From NCBI GenBank assembly GCA_026770575.1, contig MU657180.1, positions 516,229-580,228 of the forward strand: a stretch of DNA of 64,000 bases, in the 5' to 3' direction. This document shows, piece by piece, positions 55,442-64,000 of the stretch. The stretch's first letter is position 1; the number at the start of each line of letters is the position of its first letter. A model generated the notes under the pieces. It was not told where the DNA came from and did not search any database. It saw nothing but the letters and a program-made list of their open reading frames with translations. A program made the position numbers and the translations under genes. The DNA is from Pelagophyceae sp. CCMP2097 (lineage: Eukaryota > Sar > Pelagophyceae).

Positions 55442-55753
55442 GCGCTGCGCCGAGCAGGCGCACCCGCACATACGCGCCCGAGCAGGCGCACCCGAGCAGG
55501 CGCACCCGCTCATACGCGCCCGAGCAGGCGCATCCGCACATACGCGCCCGAGCAGGCGCACCCGCACATACGCGCCCGAGCGACGACCCCCAGTCGAACA
55601 TACCGCGCGATTGCACACGCACCGCGGGCCACGCTCCTTTTGTAACGCGTTGCATATACCCGGCCTTGTTCTCGGGGGCCGAAGGCATCCTGTGGCTTCT
55701 AAGCGATGTTTAAGACATGCGCGCCGCGATTTCCCGGGGCTTGTAAGCGATGT
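55442..55753. other. convergent 3' region with minisatellite
   Basis: This 312-bp stretch holds the minisatellite and, near 55698 and 55744, two copies of TAAGCGATGTTTAAG. The second copy overlaps the stop of the 69-aa gene. Confidence 0.5.
55456..55585. repeat. GC-rich tandem repeat downstream of glutamine synthetase
   Basis: About five imperfect copies of a unit built on GCGCCCGAGCAGGCGCACCC, alternating with GCACATAC/CTCATAC, form a short minisatellite in the 3' region. It has spacer variation unlike CRISPR: no unique spacers of constant length. Confidence 0.85.
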
Positions 55754-56007
55754 TTAAGCTATAGAACACATGCATGCCACGATGACGCCCATCTTCAAAT
55801 TCTCGATCTCCGCGTCCTTCTTCTTAATCGTGCCTACGGACCCCTTCGACGCCACAAGGCGCACGCAGAAGGCGCACCCTGCAGCGTCTCGACGGTGGAC
55901 TGCGACCGCTCGAGGCGAGACGTTAAAAGGGCCATCTCCTTCTGCTGCGCGTCCATCGCCGTTTGCTCGTCGTCCAACAATACGGCCACCACTGGGAGGG
56001 TGTCCAT
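55754..56007 (-). CDS. 69-aa coiled-coil protein, unknown function
   Basis: Exons 56007-55878 and 55833-55754 splice in frame through a 44-nt intron (GTGCGC...CCGTAG). The product is MDTLPVVAVLLDDEQTAMD, then a continuous helix QKEMALLTSRLERSQSTV with ETLQGTIKKKDAEIENLKMG joined across the intron. The helix has heptad spacing and ends IVACMCSIA, a short hydrophobic Cys-containing tail. The uninterrupted coiled coil across the junction is the main evidence. An upstream in-frame ATG at 56055 would add 16 residues. No family is recognised. It shares a 143-bp divergent spacer with the epimerase fusion. Confidence 0.6.
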
Positions 56008-56150
56008 GGCCCGCCGGCCACGATACCGCGGTGGTCCCGACCCCCCGACCTTCACAAGTCAAAGAGCTTCTCCCAAAAAAAAGACCTTGCATTTGCGTCG
56101 GGCCGGAGCGGTCGGGTTTTGCGAGAAGGTGACCTCTCTAGTGCCGTCAC

Positions 56151-58178
56151 ATGCAGCGCGTGGCGGTGACGGGCGTCGGCGGCCGCCTCGGCGGCGCCAT
56201 CGCGCGGCGCCTCCAAGGCGACTCGCGGTTCTTGGTGGCCGCGGGTGTGGACAGGTTCCCGGGCGCCGTCGCGACGACGCACGTCGTCGACTTGACCACC
56301 CCGGGCCTCGAGCTCGAGCGCGCATTCGCCGGCGCGGACGTCGTCGTCCACGGCGCGGCGCTGCCGGGACCGTCGCGCATTCCGCCGCCGGGTGTTGCTG
56401 GAGACCTCGGCACGCGTCTGGAAGCTTTAAAGGTCATCGGCCTCGAGTCTGAGGCGCCCGTCGACCTCGCAGTCGCAAACGTCGCTTCCACGCTCCGCGT
56501 CCTCGACGCCGCCGCCAAGGCCGGCGTCAAGCGCGTCATCATCTCGTCTTCTGCTTTCGCGATGGGCTGGTCCCACGACTCCTCGCAGTTTCAACCGAAA
56601 AAGCTGCCCATCTCCGACGCCGACGCCCCGCGGCCGCACGAGACTTATGGCCTCTCCAAGGAGCTCGGCGACTTATGCGGCGCCATGTACGCCCGCACGG
56701 GGAGCATGGAGGTGGTGGCTCTGCGCTTTACCAACGTCGTCAAGGGTGAAGTCTACGACTCCCTTCCGTGGAAGTACGACAAACACGTCCCTTTGGTCAT
56801 GTGGGCCTGGTGCCACGAGGACGACGTCGTCGAGGCCCACGTCGCCGCCGCGGTGGCGCCGTCGAAGCAGTTGTTCGAGCACGCCGAGGAGGAGCGCTAC
56901 GTCTCCTTGCTCATCTGCGCCCCTTCCACGCGCTACGCCACAGACACCACGGACCTCTTATCGGACCACTTCGGGCCATCGGCTGCCAAGATGGACCTGA
57001 CCGGGTTGAAAGGGAATTCGAGCGTGCTCTGTGGTAAGCGAGCCACGAGCGCTTTAAGGCCCTGGGCCCCGCGCTGCTGGACGGCGCAGAAGCGCGGCAT
57101 GTCCACGTCCACGTCCACGGCGGCGCGCGGCTCCAAGGCGGCGCGCGCCGCTTTAAACGACGCCGACGTGGAATTCTTCGACCTCGAGGGTTTCGAGTTA
57201 GAGTCGGGTTTGAAGCTCCCCAAAGGCGCGTCGCTGGCCTACCGCGTCCACGGCGACATTACCGGGCGCGTGATCCTGCACCCGACTGCGTTTGGCGGCG
57301 TGCACTCTGAGTTGGAGTATAACATTGAAGCGCTTCTCGGCGGCCAAGGTGGCTGCGTGGTTGCAGCAAACATGCTCGGCGGCGGCGTCTCCTTCTCGCC
57401 GTCGAACTGCGCGGCACCCCAAGACTTCCCAAACTTGACCGTTGCCGACAACGCAAAGGCGCAGCGGGCGTTGCTCTTCAAGCTCGGCAAGGAAAAGGTG
57501 GATGTGATCTACGGCTACTCCATGGGCGCCATGCAGGCTCTGGCCTACGCCCGCCTCTTCCCCGCCGAGGTGGCCCACGTCATCGCCGTCTGCGGGGCCG
57601 CCGGGTGCACCGACCACAACGCCGTTTTCCTTGACGCTCTTTCAGCGGCTCTCGCCAAGGCGCACATCGACCGCGCCGCGTCTTTGCGCGCCTTCGCTCT
57701 CGTCTACGCCGGCTGGGGCGTCGGCTACGAGTTTTATAGAGACAAGGTCTGGGCCAAGGATGGCTTTGCGAGCCTGGAAGACTTTTTAGAGTCGTACGTG
57801 GCCTCGTTCGCCGACGACGACCCCGACGACTTGCTCGCCATGGTCCGCACCTGGCGCGCCTGCGCCGTGCCGTCCGCTACGGACCTGCGCCGCATCACGG
57901 CGCAGGTGCTCCTGCTGCCCTGCGACACGGACCGCTACTTCCGTTTGGACGAAGCCATGTTCCACGAGGCGGCGCACATCAAGCTCTCCACCATCAACCC
58001 GATGCGCAGCCGCTACGGCCACCGCGCGGGAGACCCCTGGCGGCCTGGGATGGAGACAGAGAAGACGTTCCTCCATTCGGAAATCTCCAACTTCCTCTAC
58101 CCCGTCGCGCCCGTCCCGCACGCACCCGTGCCGCAGCGCCTCCAGACCTTTGACGTCCTCCTCAACCGCATGCAGTGA
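56151..58178 (+). CDS. fusion of NAD-dependent epimerase/SDR and MetX-like alpha/beta hydrolase
   Basis: Single exon, 675 aa. Residues 1 to about 290 are an extended SDR: the nucleotide-binding loop VTGVGGRLGGAI, VVHGAA, and a YGLSK active site with Tyr166 and Lys170. Substrate is likely a nucleotide sugar or similar. Residues about 340-675 match the homoserine O-acetyltransferase-like alpha/beta hydrolases: AYRVHGDITGRVILHPTAFGG, ANMLGGGVSFSPSN, the nucleophile elbow YGYSMGAMQ with Ser457, AVCGAAGCTDHN and LLLPCDTDRYF. Sequence between the domains (GKRATSALRPWAP, then a Ser/Thr-rich linker) is in one frame with no stop. A Met in the linker could start the second domain alone. Both catalytic centres look intact. 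Confidence 0.87.
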   Translation: MQRVAVTGVGGRLGGAIARRLQGDSRFLVAAGVDRFPGAVATTHVVDLTTPGLELERAFAGADVVVHGAALPGPSRIPPPGVAGDLGTRLEALKVIGLESEAPVDLAVANVASTLRVLDAAAKAGVKRVIISSSAFAMGWSHDSSQFQPKKLPISDADAPRPHETYGLSKELGDLCGAMYARTGSMEVVALRFTNVVKGEVYDSLPWKYDKHVPLVMWAWCHEDDVVEAHVAAAVAPSKQLFEHAEEERYVSLLICAPSTRYATDTTDLLSDHFGPSAAKMDLTGLKGNSSVLCGKRATSALRPWAPRCWTAQKRGMSTSTSTAARGSKAARAALNDADVEFFDLEGFELESGLKLPKGASLAYRVHGDITGRVILHPTAFGGVHSELEYNIEALLGGQGGCVVAANMLGGGVSFSPSNCAAPQDFPNLTVADNAKAQRALLFKLGKEKVDVIYGYSMGAMQALAYARLFPAEVAHVIAVCGAAGCTDHNAVFLDALSAALAKAHIDRAASLRAFALVYAGWGVGYEFYRDKVWAKDGFASLEDFLESYVASFADDDPDDLLAMVRTWRACAVPSATDLRRITAQVLLLPCDTDRYFRLDEAMFHEAAHIKLSTINPMRSRYGHRAGDPWRPGMETEKTFLHSEISNFLYPVAPVPHAPVPQRLQTFDVLLNRMQ

Positions 58179-58556
58179 TGCGACGCGCAAAGGCCGCGAG
58201 CGACAAAGGCCGCACGCACATCCGCGGAGCCGCCCTCGACGCGGAGCCGACGATGCGACCCCGGACTTGTACACACCGGATATATACACACCGGAATCCG
58301 GCCACCGACGGGCGCCGGGCATCCCGACGACGTGAACATATCCGGGTCCTCTCTCGATGACTGGGGCAGGCCGCGGGCCGAGAACACTGGCCGAGAAGCC
58401 TACTCGGAGGTCCGAGCACTCGATGGCAACCTCGCTAGAGACTCGATCAAGGGTGGCGTATCCTTGGGGCGAGCACACCGTGGGCCCTCGAACACTGAAT
58501 TGGGGACAATTAGAATGGCTCGCCGTGAGGCGTACGGTGCGCGGGCGGCGGAGCGA
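58179..58556. other. convergent 3' region
   Basis: This 378-bp stretch between the epimerase fusion and EFL1 stops has a repeated TACACACCGG near 58267-58294 and no supported gene. Confidence 0.4.
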
Positions 58557-61459
58557 TCAGCCTTTTATACTGGACCGCTGCTTCTCCGCCGACTCGGCGA
58601 GGACGCGCAGCTCCGTCGGGAGGCCTAGCGGGGCAGTGTGGACTGCGCCCCGACGTTGCCGGGAGGGCGTACCTTTGCGTGTGCGTACCTCGTTGATGAA
58701 GCGCCGCGCGTAGTTGTCGTTGACGAAGGCCTCGCCGTGCTCCTCGCGCTCCTCCAGAGTGCGTGGCCTCCAGAACGGGTCCTCGGCAACGGGCTCAAAG
58801 TCGTCGAATCGCAGCTGCGGCGCCGTGGCCGCGCCCGAAGTCCACTGCAAAAGCTCGGCCCCAAAGCCCAGAGCGTCGCGCGCGGGCACCGCCGCCCGAA
58901 CAACAAACAGGTCCGTGCCCTCGACCATGTCCTCGCCGAGCACCTACGACGGCGCAAAGGTTTCGATAAAGCGCGGTCTCGAGCGAGGGGCGGCGAAGCA
59001 ATCACTGACAAAGGTTTCGATAAATCACTGACCTTGCCGCGCCTTTTAGAGAGCAAGCCGTACATGTGTCCGAGGTGGTCGGCGCCGCAGTGCAGCTCGC
59101 ACTCGAGCGAGGCCTCGTAGAGCTGGACCTTTTTCGCCAGCAGCGCGGCTCGGCACGCCTTTTTCGTGGCGACCATGATGGCGCCGTGCCCTCTCGGCGG
59201 CGCCTGGGGGTCGTCGCGGATGAGCGATTCGACGTCGTGGACCACGAAGACCACCGCGTGCATGGGCTCGTCGGCGAGCGGGCCGGCGATGCAGGCGAGC
59301 TCGAAGCCCGCGACAATTGCGGCGAGCACTCCACGGTCCAAAAGTTCCACGGCTGCGGCGTTCAGGATCAGGGCGCAGCCGCGCGCCGCGTCGGGGCCGA
59401 CGCCAACGGCGTGCTGCGGCAGCAGGGCCGAAAGCGTCTTGTGGTCGGCGAGGGCTTCGCGGGCGTCCGCGGACGCAGCGAGCGCCAACTCGACAGCCGT
59501 CCTCGCCGCACTCTTCTGCGCCTGGTCCTGCCGCGGCGCCTCGTTTAAAGCGCGCGCCAGCGCCCGCGGCATGGCGACGCAGCGCACGGCGGACTCGGGA
59601 TCGAACTCGTCGCTCCACGGAGCGACGTCCGCCTGGGGCGGGCGCCCACCGCCGTCTTCTTCGAAGCAGCCCTCGCGGAAGCCGACGATGGGCTTGGAGA
59701 CGCGCAAGTCGCACCTCGCGTAGAGCTCGCGGAGGTCCTTGAGGCACTGGTCCAAATGGAGTTCGCCGACGGCGCCGACGATGCGCTCGCCGTTGGCCGC
59801 CACCTCCACAGATGCGGACCCGCTCAGCTGGTCCAGCAGGACGAGGCCGTCGTCCAGCGCCGCCGCGTCGGCTTGGCGCACGACGTCGACGGCGACTCGG
59901 ACGACGGGTTGCTGCGCGAAGCGAGTCCGGGGCGGCGCCAGCGACAGCGGCACGCCGCCGCCGCGCACCAGCGTCGCGCGCTTGCAGCGCATGGCCTGGG
60001 CGACCTCGGGGCCGAGCGCGACGATCTGCCCCGCGCGCGCCGAGTGGAGAGAGACGACACTGGAGCCCATCATCGCAAAGACACCGCGCACGACCACCGT
60101 CGCCGTCGCCGCCGAACCGTCGGCGTTCACCACGCCGTCCTTGACCACCGTCAGCTCGTCGCCGACGGTGACGACGCCGCTGAAGACGCGGCAAAAGGCG
60201 TAGACTTTGGAGTCCTGCAGCAGCGCGAGCTTTGAGACGTAGAGCACTGTCGGCGCTTCAAGAGTCCCGTCGCAGTCCGCAATCGCGCGCGCCGCGGCGG
60301 CGTCGGCTCGCTCGGCGCCCGGCGACAGCAGGACGGATAGGCGCTGCGCCTGCGCCACGGCCGGCGGCGGGACGGTGAGGACGACAGCTCTGAGCACGGC
60401 CGCGGCCACCGGGAACCTCCTTCGAAGAAACTGCCGCGCGTCCGTGAGGTCGTCGGGTAAGGGCTTGAGGGTCGAATCGGGCGCGCCGAAGAGGTGGTGC
60501 TCGTCGGCGACTGCTTTGAGGTTTTCGCCTCTTGAGGCGGCCCCGTACGCGGCCCAAATCGGCGCAAGGACCAAATCTGCAAACAAAGGCTCGCGCGCGG
60601 ACCCGCGCGCCCATTTCAAAACCTTGCCATCGCCGTAGGCAAAGTCGCCGAAGAGGACGTCGACGAGCTTCTTGCGCGGGACGTTAAGCTTTGGGGCCAG
60701 CACGCCGGCGGCCTGCGCCAGCGTAAAGCCCCAGCCGTCGAGGGCCGAGGCGAAGACGACGTTGCCCTGCTGCGGCGAGAACTTCCACTCGTCGGCGAGC
60801 GCGTCGCGTTCCGCCTCGTCGGCGTCTGGCATTAAAGCTGTCAGAGCGCCGAAGACGGACGCGTTCGCGGACTCGATCAAACGCCGGAGGCGCTCCCAGG
60901 CTTCCGCGGGCCCGGCCTCGGTCTGCAGGAGTCGGTCGAGCTTGTTCAGCACGAGGACGGGCCGCGACCTTTCGGCGCAGGCGTTTCGTAGAGCGGCGTG
61001 CGATTGGATGCGGAGGCCCTCCACCGCGTCGACAACGATGACGCAGCCGTCGCAGAGTCTGGTCGCGGCCGTCGCGTCCGAGCTAAAGTCGATGTGGCCC
61101 GGCGAGTCCACCAAAGTGACGGAGTAGCGCTTGTCCTCGGCGGCGGCGAGGTCCCACTTGGGCGAAAGGCCGGCGTGCGTGTAGACGACCGTAATCGCCG
61201 ACGCGCGCATGGTGATGCCGCGGGCCTGCTCGTCTGCGGTGTCGTCGAGGAACCGGAGCTGGCCCGCGAGTCGTGCCGGGATGATACCGTTTTCCGCGAT
61301 GAGCCAGTCGACGAGAGACGATTTACCGTGATCAACATGCCCAAGCACGCACATGTTCCGGATGCGACCGCCCAACGCAGCCACGGTACTGAGCTCCAAC
61401 GCCGTCGGGGCCTTCCGCCGCGGACCGCGGCCCGTCGGCGCGGCTGCCGGGGAAGTCAT
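58557..61459 (-). CDS. EFL1-type ribosome-maturation GTPase (EF-2-like)
   Basis: Exons 61459-59033, 58943-58673 and 58624-58557 sum to 2766 nt, or 921 aa. G1: GHVDHGKSS (residues 40-48). G2: ARGITMRAS. G3: VDSPGHIDFSS. G4: NKLD. EF-2 domains II-V follow. The C-terminus is diagnostic: HMYGLLSKRRGK spliced to VLGEDMVEGTDLFVV, GFGAELLQWTSGAA, DPFWRPRTLEE, RTRKGLPTELRVLAESAEKQR. EFL1 with SBDS releases eIF6 from 60S subunits. The diphthamide loop of EF-2 is absent, and the C-terminus matches the EFL1 pattern, so this is not EF-2. It is shorter than the roughly 1,100-aa fungal and animal forms. The start is the first ATG after the 5' AT-rich region. Confidence 0.92.
58944..59032 (-). other. EFL1 intron with duplicated 5' splice site
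   Basis: Reading in the gene sense, GTCAGTGATT at the donor recurs 23 nt downstream, and TTTATCGAAACCTTTG occurs twice within the 89-nt intron. The real donor is fixed by frame (GK then VLGED). Confidence 0.8.
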
Positions 61460-61746
61460 GCTGTCGCCAAAGAACCGGGCTGTTTTTAGAGGATTTAGAG
61501 GATTTAAAACAGCTATGGGGCTTATCAGAGTTTTATATTTAGCGATTGTCGGCTCGCTGTGCTCTAAAAGCGGGCTACTGTACACCACTTGCCTGCAAGT
61601 CGAAAAGACGATAATTCGGATTAAATCAATTTTGATAAATTCCGGTGGATAATGAAATGTGGGCCCGGGCTCCTAGCTAGGGTCTCCACGTCCTCGGCAA
61701 TAGACAGCTTCACTTTTTTCAAGCTACTTTTAAAGCCACTTTTTGA

Positions 61747-61808
61747 GGACCCGAAGGGTCCTTGCCGTTTAATCAACGTCAATTTACGGCAAGGGCCCTT
61801 CGGGTCCT
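61747..61808. repeat. inverted repeat, 23-bp arms
   Basis: AGGACCCGAAGGGTCCTTGC on the left pairs with GCAAGGGCCCTTCGGGTCCT on the right, with a loop of about 17 bp and one mismatch. This is a strong hairpin in the gene-free island. Confidence 0.85.
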
Positions 61809-62507
61809 TTGATTGGAGGATTGCCAGTATAGTTAATATATTACTGTAAGTTTCAACAACGCTCCGTAAATTACCGTAACTTTCCGTAACTTTCCGTAAC
61901 TTACCGAAACGTTGGAAATCAACGATTTTAGAGGTTGTTCTGCGCTCCACGTGTCGCGCGGGCCACCGCGGTGCTAGAACAACAGTGCACGATGCTGCTC
62001 GACCATTCCCCCCCCCAAAAGCCATAGAAATCCGTTGAACGAAAAAGAATTCGCTAAATAGGGCCCGTTTTTTCTCTCGGAAGTCACTTGGAGCGTGGCC
62101 TCTCGCGGTGCGCGGCCTCTCGCGTCGCTCGGCCTCGCGATGCCGAGGAGAGCGCACAAACCCACTTTTAGTGTACTAAAGTTGAAGCGACGTTCGTACT
62201 TTTGGAGCCTCCGAGACCGCAATGAGCCTCTGAGACTGCAATAAGGCACTGCAGAGAGCCCAATAAGGGGGGGGGGGTTTAATACGGCCCTTTTAACCGG
62301 AGCGTAACGTCAAATCATCGTTTCGTAACTTTCCGTAAATTACCGGCAATTTACAGTAAGATAAAAAGCGAAAAGTTACGAAGCTTAACTTTAATTACCA
62401 GGGGCAATTTTGTCTGTCCGTCCGTCTGTCCTTCTGTCCGTCCGGTCCGTCCACGGGTAAATCCGTGAGGTTTCACCTTTGGGGAGGAAAGGGCAGCAAC
62501 TCGGCCG

Positions 62508-62638
62508 ATTCAGCGATTGGTGGTTAGTGCGATCGCTAAAATTGGGAATGGAGGTCGAGCAGGAGCCTCATTGGAATCATCATAGAAGAAGAAGGTGGTC
62601 GCAGGTTCAAATCTGGTCGGCGGCAAAATTCAGCGATT
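62508..62638 (+). mobile_element. possible tRNA-derived SINE or tRNA relic
   Basis: GGTTCAAATCT at 62604 matches the Pol III B box (GGTTCRANYCC) at 10 of 11 positions. GGTGGTTAGTGCG near 62519 resembles a D-arm/A box. An 11-bp direct repeat, ATTCAGCGATT, flanks the unit (62508-62518, 62628-62638) like a target duplication. The fold is not a good tRNA and no poly(A) tail is seen. Confidence 0.35.
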
Positions 62639-62780
62639 AGTTTAAATAATTTTAATTATTTACGTGGGCATTGCAATGGGATTTGGCTGCATCCTTCGCT
62701 CGAAGTCGGGTCCTCCGTGTGCCTCCGGCGCGTTCTTGTAATAAAGTTGCCAAAAGTCTGTATTTGCATTTAAAGTTGCT

Positions 62781-62827
62781 TTAAAAGCTCTACTTTTCAA
62801 GCTGAGCTTTAAAAGTAGAGCTTTAAA
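62781..62827. repeat. inverted repeat, 17-bp arms
   Basis: TTAAAAGCTCTACTTTT and AAAAGTAGAGCTTTAAA form near-perfect arms. The motif AAAGTTGCTTTAAAAGC also occurs twice around them as a direct repeat. Confidence 0.8.
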
Positions 62828-63175
62828 AGTTGCTTTAAAAGCGCGGAAGTTGCTTTTAAGAGAGCGTTTTAAAAGAATGTTGGCTGCCCGGGCCGCGGTG
62901 TTGCGCTCCTTAATTCGCTAAAAGGTTGATGCATCTCTTAGGTAGTTTTGGGCGTAGAATCGCGTGGCGAGCTTAATTTTTTCATTCGGCCGCGTCTAGG
63001 CCATTTTGAGGTCGGCATCACTTCAGAGGTGGCGCCCACGAAGAAACTGACTAGCCAGGCGGATCCACAGTAAAAAACTGTGTTGATAATGCATAAAAAT
63101 CCCAGGCGTTGCCCCCTCCCCGCCGCCTGCGGTGTCGTCGAAAGATGTTATTATTGAAAACGACGTACATTTTAG

Positions 63176-63288
63176 CTTTTTGTTTTCCTCTTCTGAAAAG
63201 GGGCAAATCGGCGGATTCGGGGAGATCAGGTCCTGATCGCCTCGAATCCGCCGGTTTGCCCCTTCTCCGACGCCAGGAAACAAAGTTT
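63176..63288. repeat. long imperfect palindrome (foldback-like)
   Basis: The core arms (about 36 bp, left starting GAAAAGGGGCAAATCGGCGG at 63195, right ending GCCCCTTCTC) meet at 63230/63231 with essentially no loop. Outer arms TTTGTTTTCCT and AGGAAACAAAG extend the symmetry. It may be a foldback element remnant or structured transcript. Confidence 0.85.
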
Positions 63289-64000
63289 CAATATCACTCT
63301 AAGGATAAGATTTATTTAGTACCCGTTTTAGCTTGTTTTCGCAAGCCTTTGAGATTCCGCGTCTTCTGCAGCCCCAAGTCGGGCGCCGGAGACGCAGCTG
63401 CTTTGGCAGGGCCTAGCCCCGCCCCAGACCCGCCCTATAAGCCCCCCAAACACGCTCGGAGGGAGCCCCAGTGGTGCGCAATGGCGAAAGGCCCTGGATC
63501 GTTGCAACTGCCAACATTAAAAAAACGCTCTCTTAAAGCGCGGGAAGAGTTCGTTGGATGAGCGTTGAGCGAAAGTTAGATGAGCGTTAACCCGGCGCGG
63601 GCGCGCGGCGCGGGCGCGCCGCGCGGAGAGGGCTGGGCGCGGCCTCTGGCGGGCGGGGCGGCGCCGATGGTGCCCGTGCCTCCGTCGAGGCGCGGGCCGG
63701 TCGCGGGGCCGACGTGCCCCGTTCCGCGCGCCATCGCACCTTGGTGGCCGAAGGAAGGCGCCCTTGACGCCGCTTCGCGCTCACGTTGAAGCGACAAAAG
63801 AAATGTTGAAAAAGTAGGAATTCCTAGCTTGAAAAGCTCCTTGGAAAAAGTGAACTTGTCTACTTCATTCATCGAGTCTGAAGGATCTGAGCGCGCTGGG
63901 CCGCATCGGCGTCAGAAGGAGATGCGCATAGCACAGTCGGCTTGGTTCTTGCTCGTTAAAGCGTTTTAGGCGACGTTATGCAAATGCGCCAGTCAACTTG

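Larger units (their letters stand above)
61460..64000. other. AT-richer gene-free island with inverted repeats
   Basis: About 2.5 kb without any supportable gene. Base composition drops sharply compared with the rest. It contains the hairpins and SINE-like unit listed separately, a T/C/G-rich stretch of TCCGTCCGTCTG-type repeats near 62416-62452, a G run near 62267, and several CCGTAACTTT motifs (61865-61905, 62320-62340). It ends in a very GC-rich patch at 63590-63730. Confidence 0.7.

Noticed and set aside
55456..55585. Regularly spaced repeats resembling a CRISPR array
   Set aside because: Units vary, spacers are themselves repetitive, and the genome is eukaryotic: a minisatellite.
57010..57050. 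GTAAGC donor-like site between the epimerase and MetX domains
   Set aside because: No acceptor nearby improves the protein, and the unspliced frame continues the epimerase C-terminal pattern (LKGNSSVLCGKR), so no intron was called.
58332..58628. 98-codon plus-strand frame upstream of the EFL1 stop
   Set aside because: It overlaps the EFL1 last exon antisense and shows no domain or splice support.
63109..63561. 150-codon plus-strand frame near the right end
   Set aside because: It runs straight through the long palindrome and low-complexity sequence, with no recognisable protein content.

Overview
This window looks like compact nuclear DNA of a very GC-rich unicellular eukaryote. Nearly every gene is broken by short spliceosomal introns (about 43-300 nt), and the joined exons give full-length eukaryotic proteins: a CHD remodeller, 3R-MYB, Rab21-like GTPase, EFL1, eEF1B-beta and a PIH1 protein. 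The composition, tiny introns, PIH1/axonemal dynein assembly factor and gene fusions fit a stramenopile alga, for example a pelagophyte such as Aureococcus. That assignment is inference; no rRNA or organelle marker confirms it. I rebuilt splice sites by eye. In 17 of the 18 spliced models whose two ends I could both fix, the summed exon lengths are exact multiples of three; the eighteenth model, CHD, runs off the left edge but its splice phases agree.

Layout, left to right: CHD chromatin remodeller (-, runs off the left edge); a 98-aa coiled-coil protein (+); IQ/Tubby protein (+); three-finger CCCH RNA-binding protein (-); a 2301-aa protein joining a Ulp/adenain-like cysteine-peptidase signature to an SF2-like ATPase (+); MKP1-like dual-specificity phosphatase (-); three-repeat MYB (-); eEF1B-beta (-); a giant armadillo-type protein of about 4,680 aa with a 13.3-kb exon (+); small ankyrin protein (+); Rab21-like GTPase (-); TcdA/TatD fusion (+); double-C2 protein (+); PIH1 protein (-); ABC ATPase with an inserted membrane hairpin (+); conserved ankyrin protein (-); a 407-bp hAT-like MITE; TLDc protein (+); phytanoyl-CoA dioxygenase-like protein (-); glutamine synthetase (+); 69-aa coiled-coil protein (-); epimerase/MetX-like fusion (+); EFL1 ribosome-maturation GTPase (-). 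The last 2.5 kb is an AT-richer, gene-free island full of inverted repeats and short tandem motifs, with a possible tRNA-derived SINE.

Genes mostly alternate in strand. They form divergent pairs sharing short intergenic regions (149 bp between the PIH1 and ABC genes) and convergent pairs whose stop codons lie as little as 35 bp apart. There is no operon-like functional cluster. Recurrent themes are chromatin and transcription (CHD, MYB), translation (eEF1B, EFL1, TcdA) and trafficking or signalling (Rab, C2, phosphatase, TLDc).

The most unusual items are the protease/ATPase gene, the ABC protein with transmembrane helices inside its nucleotide-binding domain, two enzyme fusions, an intact-looking hAT-type MITE with a perfect 8-bp target duplication next to a TATA box, and several introns that carry exon-edge or internal duplications or use GC-AG ends.
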